DNA from: Amyelois transitella | Taxonomy: Eukaryota > Arthropoda > Insecta > Lepidoptera > Pyralidae | Assembly: GCF_032362555.1 (NCBI RefSeq) | Contig: NC_083517.1 | Span: 516,001-580,000 of the forward strand | DNA: 64,000 bases | Direction: 5' to 3' | Part shown: piece by piece, positions 1 to 11,502 of the stretch | Numbering within the stretch: position 1 is the first letter of the stretch | Layout: each line of letters opens with the position of its first letter | The notes under the pieces: generated by a model | Told to the model about the DNA's origin: nothing | Database searches by the model: none | What the model saw: the letters and a program-made list of their open reading frames with translations, nothing else | Made by a program: the position numbers and the translations under genes

Positions 1-471
1 ATCACGTCTTAATCCCTTACGAGGATGACAGAGCCAATAATACAAGGCCCAAAAACTTCAGAGTTACGTCAAGTTACTAGCCCATTGAGATTTCTAAGTT
101 TATTAGACAAATGACCACAGATAATTAAAATAATACTAGAATGTGAAAAGTAGACGCGAGAAATCAATAGATGTTTTCATTTGTGTAACATACAATACAA
201 TAACTCATTATTACGCCACAGTAAATTACAGCAAATTCACAATAATGTATTAAAACATAGCAGCAAAGGCGGCCTTATCACTAAAAGCGTTCCAAGCCAT
301 TAGAACATACCACTATCCACAAGACTGGTGTCTTGTCGGGGATCTCTTGAGGCAACTTAGTTATAATATAGTGAAATTGTCATGATCTAAGCTAGGTTCG
401 GTATCCTTATAACAGTACGCGGAGGCCAAACGGGTGTCGCTTCATGTGTAAATTCTAGTAATTAATTATAT

Positions 472-567
472 CTTAAAGCCAAACAGCTGAACGTGGCTTA
501 TCAGTCTTGGCTCTGTCTACCCCGCAAGGGATATAGACGTGATTTTATGTATGTAAGTATGTATGTA
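472..567 (+). mobile_element. 3' fragment of the abundant (TGTA)n-tailed element ('R1')
   Basis: The stretch reads as the 3' end of a repeat seen more than 15 times in this window: a segment on getting 'gctgaacgtgg', then 'ggctctgtctaccccgcaag', then 'ggatatagacgtga' and a tail of TGTA/TATG repeats. Complete copies (for example 53992-54247) are about 255 bp and start near 'gtgtggttcccggcacc'. The simple-sequence tail and lack of coding capacity suggest a SINE-like retroposon. I call it R1 below; the formal family name is not known to me. Confidence 0.75.
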
Positions 568-844
568 AATTCTAGCTTTTTCTTTGTAGCTTGTACCTTT
601 TTGACAAATAACAATATTAGATATGACTTAGATTTAATTTATTGAAATGTAAGTACTTACAATACATGCCAAAAATTCCTGCAAAGGCTTATTTTCTGAA
701 TATTTTTTTTTCTAATTCGCGTGCAGGCGCCGTTTTTCTTTTTGGAGAGAAAATACTCATTCTATTATATATATACTCACGTATTTCCGAGTAGGTATCG
801 GACCCTGGACGTGAAAAAGTTTATTAGACTCTAGTTTGTGCGCG

Positions 845-1000
845 GCGCTTCGCTCCCATGGGAGATTCTAAAAAAATGTCACTCCCTTAGGTCTATTCTA
901 TATTTGTGCCAAATATCGTCAAAATCTGTCCAGAAGTTTTTGTGTGTATAACAAATACAAAAATATCAATATTTTGTCTTTATTATTAGTGTGGATAAAT
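845..1000 (+). repeat. Helitron-like fragment
   Basis: This stretch contains the phrase 'gtgccaaatatcgtcaaaat' followed by 'ctgtccagaagtttttgtgt', a common internal sequence of short non-autonomous elements in Lepidoptera. A close relative of the same phrase occurs at 53238-53300. The ends are eroded, so the limits are approximate. Confidence 0.4.
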
Positions 1001-1828
1001 TTTATGCAATTTTGATCTTTGGAGTAAACGCCAAACTATTATTCGCATGGTACAAGATTATTTACATGTTCTCTTACGACTTTCTTAATTTTATCATTAT
1101 ACTAATTTAAATATAATAGTTAAATTTACATTCCACAAGTTTTTCTTTGTATATTCAAAACACAGTATGTCTCATGTTAGTCTATCGTGAAGCTTATCTT
1201 CTGCCGTTCATAAATTATGACGTACAAATACTGCGTGCGTATGCGCAACGACCGATTATTCGCATAATTTGATGATGATGACAAAATGACATAATCTAGC
1301 TGGGTGACGTACTTTCTAATAAAAATAATTCCGAATAAACTTACACTTGATCGTAAGTTAGATTTTAATCTATACTGATCGTCGTTCATGGAAATGCTAA
1401 AGTGTAGTTTGTGCCGTCTTCGACACTGCACTTTCAGGAAATTAATGTAAGGTTCATGTTGACGACATAAACGATACATTGTAGCCAATATTGAAAGATA
1501 AAGAAGCTGTGGTTGTCAACACAGATACAATAATACCACTCCGTTATACGATTATGTATAAGAATATACATTTTCTCGCCAGATTTACATGCTTTAAGCG
1601 GGAGCACCCCCACTCATTAGGGACCTAGTTTTATTTTAGTGATCGGACTCTGGGTCGGAAATCTTTATGGCTGTCTCTGCAATCGAGAACATGCAAAATG
1701 GGAGGGTATAGATACATACATTTTCACAGCACTGTACCGGTAGACGAACCGAAGACGTGACGCAAATATAGATGTGTATGCAAACGTTAATATTTTATGA
1801 CAAAACTGTTTAAAATAATTGCGAATCA

Positions 1829-2034
1829 TCCTACTAATATTATAAATGCGAAAGTTTGTATGTCCGTATGAATGTTTGTTACTCTTTCACGCAAAAACTA
1901 CTGAACCGATTACGATGAAATTTGGTATGTAGGTAACTGAAGGCCTAGAATAACATATAGGCTACTTTTTATCCCGGAGTTCCCGCGGGATTAATAGGGT
2001 TTCCATGCGGACGAAGTCGCGAGCGGCCTCTAGT
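1829..2034 (+). mobile_element. Lep1-like non-autonomous Helitron copy
   Basis: The copy starts near 'ctactaatattataaatgcg'. It continues with a tract about not-yet-matching query bases ('ctctttcacgcaaaaactac', 'tgaaccgattacgatgaaat'), a GC-rich palindromic 'tcccgcgggat', and ends 'acgaagtcgcg...cctctagta'. A second copy lies in reverse orientation at 23243-23457 in CPT2 intron 5. The CTAGT-type 3' end with a GC hairpin before it fits Helitron-like elements of the Lep1 type known from Lepidoptera. That assignment rests on recognition, not a search. Confidence 0.65.
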
Positions 2035-2940
2035 ATGGAATAATTAAGGGTGACTAGAATTTTGCTGTATTATTTAGGTTTTTATGGGTTCCACTTTAAA
2101 CGTTACTATGACAATCATTAATGACATAGGTAAGCCTGTGGTACCGGGGCTCACCCTACGGTCTCCCACGGGCATACCTATCCATGCTAACACGTGTTCG
2201 TATTAATTTAAATTTCGGCGGAATTATCCCTTTTTATGTAAAAATCTCAGGTCTTTTTAATTTGCTAGTTATTTACAAAAATGCATTAGAATTAGGAACT
2301 CTACGAGTATACCTATTAAACTTAAGGTAGGCAGTTTGGTACTATCAATCGATTTTACCAATACATGGTATGGTATGGTTACGGAGCACACGCAAAAAGT
2401 ATTCAAACATATTGACAAATTTAAATAAAACAGTTGATTCTTTACGTATTTTTACGTTGTGCTTTTAAAAGTAAATATTTTTTTATATTGAAAAAAAAAA
2501 TACTAAAGAAAAGGTATCCAAGGCAGTCAAAACTCTTAACAAGTCAAAAGTAATTTTAATTCAAAATAGAGCCATACAAAATTGATTTGTAATTTTTCAT
2601 AAGGTCCAATATTGCAGCTTGAAACTTTTCATTTTTATTGTGACCTACCCTACATTGTAATTGGGAACGAAGAACTACTTTTGAGCGGTACAAGTTATAC
2701 TTAATACAGATTCAAATTGAATTTATACAAGTAATTTACATAAATTCAATAAATTAAGCAGGTTTTATGCATTTTAAGTGTGTTCGTTGTGCATATACAT
2801 ATATCTTGAGCTGGAGAGAACCCATTGCGATTCATCACTATCATCCCTTATCTTTACTTCCGTTACGCCGAAGATAGAGAACATTGTTAACGTTATAACT
2901 TAGTACTCAAAACGATGTTAATTACATTCCTGAATTCTGT

Positions 2941-3250
2941 CAAAAGTTTGTGATGAGATGTCGAAAAGTGGAGGCAGCGACGACGGCCTTTAGGTATGTG
3001 AGGAGAGGACGCAAGATGCGGCCGCAGCAGGAGGAGGGGCGCTCGGCATCTGAAGGTCGTCCGCATTCCATGCGTCGCCGTCCGCTGCTACCGCGCTTAC
3101 GTAGCCCCCCCTCGCCGCGGCCCTGCGCTCGCGCCGCGTGGACCGGTCTCCCGTCGCCCCCCACCCCCCGCGCGGCCATCACAAACTATCGCGCATTACT
3201 AAAACAAAAAACATGTTCGTATGGCTATCAAGAGCTGGGGATCCGCGGAG
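2941..3250. other. GC-rich island with a good splice donor, possible non-coding first exon
   Basis: About 300 bp of strongly GC-rich sequence sits in an otherwise AT-rich region, rich in CpG and C runs between 3000 and 3180. A good splice donor, 'tttag|gtatgtgag', occurs at 2992/2993 on the + strand. The expanded coding sequence begins in an exon whose acceptor is at 6663, so that gene needs an upstream non-coding exon, and this island is the best candidate for its promoter and first exon. Open frames of 80-113 codons cross the patch on both strands, but they look compositional and resemble no family I know. The exon assignment is inference only. Confidence 0.3.
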
Positions 3251-4089
3251 GTACCGGATGGGATGAAATTTATTCGCGTCTAGTTTTTTAGACTTAACAC
3301 GATCTTGTGGTTCTACATTCCAATATACGTTTTATAATAGGTAACCCAACTTAAATTCGAGTTTAAGACGACGCGTGGGCTACACTCGAATTGTTTGAAA
3401 CGTCGAAGTAATGCAAATAACCTGACTACGAGTAACAATCAGCAAAATCAAAATACAAGATATTTTCTGAATAAATTTCCTGGCTTTAATGTTAATTTAA
3501 AAACACAAAGACAATATTTACTCGTACACACATAAAAAACAACTGTCCGTCCGAATGTTTGTCTTTTCTTATGAATACCATATCTAACATTTTAGGAAGT
3601 AACAGATTAAAATTGTTCCGGATATCCCACAGCAACACGAGAATAAAACAATTTTAGAAATATAACAGATGACAAAGCCACATTGTGTTTGGCTACGGCA
3701 GGTAGCAAAAAGGAGGTTGGATGAAAAAAAAAAGTTATTTGGAATGCACAGATGGCGCGATCCGACATTCCTTCGCCTCAATCGCTTGTGAATAGGAAGG
3801 CTCGTAATACGGATTCCGTTTGCGTTCAGTCTTCGTGGTATATATAGATATATAATTTATATTTAAATTTTTATTGTATAAGGGTAAGGCCGCCGAAATT
3901 GTCAATTTTTTTGTGTGACTTTTGGTCGCTTTTTGTCGAACTACCATTATGAAGATATACTCCATAAATTGTAAAGTATACCTTAAATATATGTTTACCA
4001 TCGAAGAATAATATGATAGCCCCTACTGTTACTGTAATACCGGTGCAAAAATTCCAGATATAACTTGTTTGATGACAGTTTAAAATAAA

Positions 4090-5010
4090 AAAAAGCGTTT
4101 TACTTTTGTGTTACATTTTTTTTGTGTGACGAATTTATACCCATTGTTTTGATTAAAACTACCAAATAGCAAAACAAAGTATTAATATGGCATCACTGTT
4201 ACCGACATATAAATGTAAAAAAGGCAGACAATGTTGTTTTGTCACAGGAGGCATTTTGAAAGTCCATTACATAACTTGCTCTGATTGAATAAAAAAATTA
4301 AAATTGTGATTTTGAAGGTAAGTAACAGAGATTTGTTTATTTTTGTACCGAATTTCTATGCAAAGTGTTTTAAAGTGTGCGTGGAATCGCTCATAAGCGT
4401 CTAATTGTAATAAATAACCAAGTTATAACCAAAAAATATTTTAAATATTTTACTTTTGTGTTGCTTTTGTATGACATATGTGTTACGCTTGTATTACTTC
4501 TGTGTTATTGTAACACAAATTTACGTGTTGCGTAACACAATAGATTTGTAAAGCCGCATTCACATTGTGTGAATTGAAAGTAGTTTAGTTTAAATGGTGC
4601 TACCTACAATCTCCCGTTGAAATAATAATTATTGATGTTTGATTCCTCTCCGTCGTGCTTCTTCCAACCAGATAAATAGGCAAACAGAAAAAATATAAGT
4701 CATTGTTTTGGTTGTAGGTATTGCTTTATTTGAGAGCCTTACTATCATTGAGAGAGTTAGTATCTCTTAACAAAAGTCTCGAACTTACTTCGAGGCTAAC
4801 TCAATCTGTGTAATTTGTCGCGTATCTATATATTTATTTATTTACTTTTTCATTACCTACTTTATTTTTACTACAGTTACTAACTTATATTCGTTAAGGT
4901 TATTTTAGTCACCAATCTGAAACGAACTTTACCCAAAATGTTCGTTGCTTTTGGGTTACATTTGTGTTATGGTAACTCAAAATGTCTTGTGTTACTTTTG
5001 TGATACAATT
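4090..5010. other. AT-rich stretch with a cluster of TTTGTGTTAC-like motifs
   Basis: The motif TTTGTGTTAC or a near match recurs around 4104, 4455, 4480, 4500, 4955 and 4990. It includes inverted pairs such as 'tgtgttattgtaacaca' and 'gtgttgcgtaacac'. No coding potential is visible. The stretch also holds a SINE tail at 4715-4845. It could be a degraded repeat or a cluster of protein-binding sites. Confidence 0.35.
4715..4845 (+). mobile_element. Tail fragment of a tRNA-headed SINE
   Basis: The segment 'aagtctcgaacttacttcga' followed by 'ggctaactcaatctgtgtaa' and a TATTTATT tail matches the 3' part of the full SINE at 23584-23850. The tRNA-like head is absent here, so this is a 5'-truncated or decayed copy. 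Confidence 0.65.
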
Positions 5011-6482
5011 GACAATTTTCGCGGCCTGACCCATAATAAAACCACAATAAATGATAACCACATACTTGATAAAAAAAAATATAAATCTAAATAAATAAAA
5101 AAAAAATATTGCTTTTACTGGGCTTTAGATAGGTAACCTAAGCTTCTTTTTCTTTGCTAAGGAAAAAAAATATTAAGGAATATTTATACTCACATCATGC
5201 CAAAACTGATGAATAAAAATATATGTTAAGTTTTTCATAATAATAATTAGGTACTACAAGCACCAAAATAATAAACAATAGGCACTTATATGGTTTTAAT
5301 TCATTTTCCTTGCATAGTACTTCTATCTAAATGCTTAAATACGGTTTCTCTCTCCCTCAATAATCTGGGAACGTGTCATGCATACGAAGTCGCGGGAAGA
5401 AGGTAGCTTAAACCCGAATGGGTGAAGTAATTGTAAAAATCGTTAGGAACTTGACGTACGTAAGTCATTACAGTAACGTAAATCTAATGAATATGAAACT
5501 ATGCGTTCATTACTTTATGATAAAATATAACTTCAAATATGTATACCTCTGCATTCTGACGATAAGCAGGTGCCCAAGACGTTATAATTTCGTTAATTCT
5601 CAATAATTAGTAACTAAATATTATTGCTGAAAAATTAATAAGTTAGCACGTGGCTAGCCCCCCTTTCTTTCACTACACTAGACAACTCTAGATACGCCCA
5701 CGGTGACATATTGAGAATATCTATCCTTTTTCGAGGTCTTTTCAAAAACATCAACAGTCTGCAAAAAATATACGGATATATCAACCATATTATAATTATA
5801 TTTTTGATAACAGTATTAGAAATTTTACCTTAAAAAGTTAACTTAAAATAATCACGCTATTTAAGTAGGTATTATATTAAAATATTTAAAATGCTGCGGA
5901 GAGACAAGGGCGTAACCTCAGAAAACAAATAAACAAGCATAAACAAAAATATACATCACTTATCAAAACACTATATAGGTACCTACATAGTACAATACAT
6001 GACAAAAGACAAACCATAGCGCGTTATAATAAAGCATACCGCCATCTATTAGAGCAAAAACAAAAATAAATTTACATAAGATTTAACACAGTGATACATT
6101 TGCACAGTGTGTACCAAAAATTAATTTTAGATTACTATTTCCAATCAATTAATTGAGAATTGATGATCAGTATAAACTATTATAGCCCAAACGGCTAAGT
6201 CTAGAAATCACGCTACGAAGAAAAGATTTTTCGAAATTCCCTCGAGACCGAAAAGGTATAAGCGGGATTTTCCGTTCCACGCTGGCTCTGGTAAAGAAAC
6301 TTTTAATTCTAATCTAGCTGCGTCTTGTTTGTGGTTTGCATAATGCGATAACGCCTTTTCACCTAAGCATAAGATAGTTATAATTTATGTGCAACTAAGG
6401 ATATTCTATGTATTCAAATTTAAATTTTTTATTTATTACCATGGAACATTTGAATATCCCTCAAAATTGTTACTAAAACTAA

Positions 6483-6645
6483 GTTAACTGCTGCTTCCAA
6501 AACGTCAGTGTAGAGGAAGCGGTAACAAACTGTACTGCAGCATTTTCGTCAATAAAGCCAACTTCACAATTATCCAAACTTGGAATATAAATGTGGACGA
6601 GATAATGCATTGTTATGATTAATTGATTTATACGGAATTTAAAAA
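6483..6645 (+). repeat. Dispersed repeat 'R4' upstream of expanded
   Basis: This copy has 'gctgcttccaaaacgtcagt', then 'aagcggtaacaaactgtact' and a region with 'ttatccaaacttggaata'. Related copies lie at 13849-14050, 19695-19860, 21508-21650, 45427-45550 and (short) 52341-52385. It ends just before the acceptor of the first expanded coding exon. The family looks like a short non-autonomous retroelement; its name is unknown to me. Confidence 0.55.
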
Positions 6646-6692
6646 TTATTTATCTTGTTTCAGGGCGAGTAACAGTGGTCTCGAGATGCGAC

Positions 6693-9600
6693 ATGCGCGC
6701 TCTGTGTTCGGTGCGAGGCCCGCTGGGCGGCGAGGCGCGCGCGCTCGGCGCGGGCGCACGCCTGCTCTCACTGCGCATGCCCGGCCAGCCTCAGCCGGTC
6801 CACTTCGTAGTCGAAGCCAAGGCGAGGGTCAAGGAGCTCAAATCATTAGCCAGTGCGCATGCTCAACTACAGGGCATGACCGATACAGATCTGTTTGGAT
6901 TAGCAGTTTTGCAAAGTAAGATTACAAGTCATAATTATTTTATTATTAAGGTTAAGATTACAACATATGAAAAGAAAAGCGAAAAAGTCTGACTTGATTT
7001 CTATGAGAAATTATTATTAATTCGAACTCATGAACAGGTATGGAGAAAAATGTTTAACAGTGGGTGAAATATTCTGAAAAACATTGACAATAACAATACG
7101 CAAAGATGGTAGATAATTTCGCAGATAAAGCATAGAAACAATACATTGTAGCCTACTTGAGAGAAAAAGTATGGCCGTCGATAGTGGACATTCAATCAAT
7201 GCTAAAACCACAAGACGATTACAATGTCCTACACATAACTACACGAGTACATTCCAGCTGTAGCATCATGTGGCTACGCAAACAAAAGGCTGTTGTGCAA
7301 TCATTGTGCCAAGCTCATTGTATGTACCACACACCACATCACTCTGTGACAGCGTACAGTGATACTATTACCAATAACTTACGTAATCAAAACATTATTT
7401 TCAGATGGAGAATACTTGTTTGTTGACTTGGAAAGCAAACTGTCCAAGTATGCTCCGAAAAGTTGGAGATCTTCCCATACTCATGTGAGTAAATTTGTAC
7501 AATACAAACTTTTAACGCTATTTGTTTTGAATATAGGGATAAATATTGAATGGAAAATATATAATTAATAAGTATATTTTGTTTTTCTTTCAGGGTTTGG
7601 ATGCAAATGGGAAACCGCTCCTCGAATTGCACTTAGTGGTACAATTTCACGTGGAGAGTCCCCTCCTTTTGCATGATGAGGTCGGACGGCATTTGTACTT
7701 CTTGCAACTTCGACACAACATTCGCACAAGGGACGCCCTTCCAGCTGAGGTCCTCTTACTACTCACTGGATTGGCTTTACAAGCAGAATATGGCGACGCC
7801 GAGTCCTATGAGGAAAGGGACTACTTCAAAGTCGAGGAGTATGCGCCGGCGTCGCTCACCGGAGACTGGGTGTCGGCCGCCATGAGAGCCTGCCACCGGG
7901 AACATAGAGGCCTCTCTAAAGAAGACGCAAAAATTAGATTTATCCGTGAAGTGTGCCTGCTCCCAGACACGGTCAACTCACACAGGTACCGGTTAAAGCA
8001 AACAAAAGCGGAGCCCGACCCTGGAACAGTTTGGCTGCTCGTCACAGCAAAAGGCATTAAAATTCTACCCGATAATGGACCCCTATCTAATTTCATATGG
8101 AGTGCAATCGGAAAGTTAAGCTTTGATAGAAAAAAGTTTGAAATAAGATCTGAAGAAGGAAAAATCACATTGTACTCTTCAAGCGAAGAAAAATGCAAGT
8201 ATTTGTTTGCATTATGTAAAGAAACGCATCAGTTTTCTATGAAAATTGGTCCTAAATTTAATGAAATACAAAGGCGCGAAGAAGAAGAAAGAAAGATCTG
8301 TTATGGATACTCAAAATCTTTAAGTTTACAATATAACAATCACAACAAAAGTGAACAGAGAATATCTGTTATATCAACCACCAGTTCTACCACTACTTCA
8401 GGCATTGTAAGCGACAGGGTACAATCTGAGGACGAACTAGAAATAATGATAGACTCTCCTCCGGCACCATCAACCGAGAGTCTAGCATTCGCACACTTAT
8501 TAGATTGTTCGAATTCTTACTTCATACGCCATGTACAAGATGAGCCGTTGAATAAAACATCATCTCTGAAACTTCAGAAAACAAAAGGTCGAATGAAAAC
8601 AACGAAAACTGAAAGTGACAACATCTCCACTAATGAAACATGCTCTCTCAAAACGACTCAGAACTCTGAAATTCCCCCAGAGGAAACAAATTCTTCTGAA
8701 CAACAAAATACCGATTCGGGTAGCCCTGTATCAAATAAATTAAAATGTACTGGATCTCAATGTTCGTCGTCTTGTAGTACTGTGATCATGGCAAGAGCAG
8801 GTCTCAGCATCAGCAGAGCTTCAAATGCAAGCAGTTTGGAGCTAGGCTTCAGTCATACAGCACAAAATTCTATGCTAAGTGACAACAGTACAGTTGGTAT
8901 CGATGCTGAATATTCCCAAGATACGGCTTCGGCATTATATGACGGATTAGGGCAGCCAGTGACAGTAGCGGCTTCCAGCGAAACTAGTGGTGTGTATACA
9001 ATGGCTAGCTCCGAATTGACAACACGCTCAAAAATTGACACCCTGTCAGAAGGAAGCAGAACTGATTATGGTGGTTCCCACTACGATAGTTACAAACCAT
9101 CTAAAGACAACGATCTTGCAGACTTTGACAGCGTCTCATCTATATTGAAAAATAAATCATCAAGGTCTTGTCGCTCCACTGCTGCATCTAGATTACGAGC
9201 CCTGACAGATACGGATTGTGTGGACGGAGCTTCTAAATTCTTGAAACAAGATCATAACGATGCTGGAAATGGATTTAGAGAGCGAACCAATTCAAATTTA
9301 AGCACGGTTTCCTTTCACGGGGACGGAAGTGATCCGACTGATAATAAGCACAATTTGCTCACGGCGAGTGAGCTTAGCGACTTAATTGTAGGAAGGGGTG
9401 TTTATCCAAAAAGTCAATCGGTTAGTGATACTTTAGACTCTGTGTCGGACTATGTGAGATTACCTATACCTTTTACGGGAGACAGTTATATTCAGGGTCA
9501 CGAGGACACCGCTCCGTCAGACGATAACTACCCTAACACGTCGTTTTTTGATCATCCACCGACGCCTCCAGCAAGAAAAGATAGTCGAAAAATGCTTAAT

Positions 9601-11067
9601 TTATCTCTTCCCAATATTTGTGACGTGGACGATAATATGCCTTCTGGGTCGAAAGTACGCGATAAGCCCCCACCTCCATATGAATTTAATCATAAAACTC
9701 TCTCAACACCCCATACTTCCGCACCCATGAAGGCTCCTCCTGCTTATCCCGGAACCTCAGCATCGATGTCATCCATAAAGCAAGCCGTTGAGAACGAAGA
9801 GGTAGCAGCGAGAATTGTGACAACTAAGCCAATGATTACAATACTGAAAGCGGAAGCCGGCGATGTCAATACTTCGTGTAGCAGAACATTTGCCAGCCCC
9901 ATGGTTGTCGAGCACCGTTTTCAGAAGACTAAAAGGCATCAGGCATCGAGCCGCAGAGCTGAAAGATCTAAGTTAGAGCAAGGAATCAGTAATCTGTCGC
10001 CGTCGAGAGAATTGCCTCCGCGCGTGATTGACTCTAACGTGCTGGTGGCCATGATGAAGCTGCCGCCGCCTCCCCCGCCGCCGCGGCGCCCGCGCCTGCC
10101 GCCCCCGCCGCCGGACGCCAGGCTACCTCCCCCACCGCCACCCCACAACCCAATGTTCCATCAGCAGCTGTATAGTGACGTTGATTACGTCTATTATCCC
10201 TTACAAGATCCCCTTATATCGCAGCAAAACTATCTCGACCACAAGCTCACTGAATCAAGATCGAACATGCACAATAAAAATGGGCTTCAGTATAGAAGCA
10301 CGCCCTTTTTGTCTACGTCGTTATCCTCGCCTTCCTCGATGTACGGTTCCATACAGAATCTCTCAGATTCGTATGTGCAATTACCAGGGACACGGAGTAG
10401 CCTGTACTCACTGGCGAGCAGAACATCCCTGGGCAGTCGCTCGATCAATTTTGAACCTATGCTTCCTGCGCGGACGCATATACCAGAGACCAGTTTCATA
10501 CGCTCCCCAACGGAAGAAATATCGTTTGCCAAGATCCCACCTCCCGTTAAAATGAGACGCGTGCCACCCCCGCCGCCACCGCCGTACGAACACAAAAAGA
10601 AACTTCCTACACATCTTCGTGAAATAAAAGTTCCGAACCCAACTACAAGTGTCGCGAGTGTCAGTAAAGTTAAGGACAGCGTTAAAGAAAGTGATCTAGA
10701 CATTAAATCTCTCAGAGAAAAAAGTAAGCACTTGGACTTGCCTCTTATTGCGGCGCTGTGCAATGACCGTTCATTGCTCAAACAGACTAAAGCGTTTGGT
10801 GCTCCAAAGTTGAGTAAAACAGGTAGTGACTGTGAAAGTGAACGTAGATACGGTAAGCCCGTACAAAGTACCACCGACAATGAAACGACTAAGGAGGGCA
10901 ACATGAAGAAGCCAGCAATAGTGCCTCAGAAAAAGACACTTATAAGGAACCCTACTGATAAGCTACCAGCACTTCCTGGCGCCGCTCACACTCCTAGAGC
11001 GTTGTCTAACACGTACGTTATGCATCCTAGTATAGTTAAAGTTAAAAAAACACAACCTAGCTCATGA
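6693..11067 (+). CDS. ex: Expanded, FERM-domain Hippo-pathway scaffold
   Basis: Expanded is an apical membrane scaffold that works with Merlin and Kibra upstream of the Hippo/Warts kinases and also binds Yorkie directly. Coding exons are 6693-6915, 7405-7484 and 7594-11067, with matching phases (1, 0), giving about 1258 residues. The start ATG at 6693 opens with MRALCSV, like fly Expanded, and the junction residues (SKLSKYAPKSWRSSHTH / GLDANG) also match my memory of the fly protein. The FERM domain covers about residues 1-325. The long tail is Ser/Thr-rich, has polyproline runs around 923-952, and three PPxY motifs (794-797, 816-819, 1096-1099), which in this family bind WW domains of Yorkie. 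A TSGIVS motif at 369-374 resembles the Slmb/beta-TrCP degron described for fly Expanded. The acceptor at 6663 implies an upstream non-coding exon. Confidence 0.93.
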
Positions 11068-11330
11068 CATTGACACAATCTTTCCTCTTCTTGTGAATCC
11101 TTCCAGTGCTATGAGCTTACATCCACCGATTTATGCCATATAAAGACTGACTTAATCATTCCGGAATGCATTTGTAAAAAAAGTTGATATAATAAGAACT
11201 GGCGCAGGGCTAAACCAAACAAAACAGAGTGTAAACAATTTAAAGAGGTTCCGTTTAATAAATAAATTAAAGTAATATCACATTAATATGTAGATTAATA
11301 CCATATTCATCTTCAGAATCACTACATAGT

Positions 11331-11502
11331 ATAAAACAAAGTTGCTATTTTAGTCTGTTTGTCTGTATGCTTAAATCTTTAAAATTACGCAACAGATTTT
11401 GATGCGGTTTTTTGTAACAGGTAGAGTGATTCAAGAGGAAGGTTTTTATGTATAATTTTTTTCCAAATTTTGCACCCGTGCCGGGGCGGGTCGCTAGTAT
11501 CT
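11331..11502 (+). mobile_element. Helitron-like fragment ending in 'cgggtcgctagtat'
   Basis: The copy has 'ttaaatctttaaaattacgc', 'agtgattcaagaggaaggtt' and the end 'gccggggcgggtcgctagta'. A reverse copy lies at 42225-42382. The CTAGT end preceded by a GC-rich stretch is the mark of Lep1-like Helitrons; this subfamily differs internally from the 1829-2034 copy. Confidence 0.6.

Noticed and set aside
2940-3291. Genes on both strands of the GC island
   Set aside because: Low-complexity Arg/Pro/Ser-rich frames without family resemblance, typical of GC-rich DNA with few stops.
9939-10148. Gly-rich minus-strand protein
   Set aside because: Antisense shadow of the polyproline segment of Expanded.
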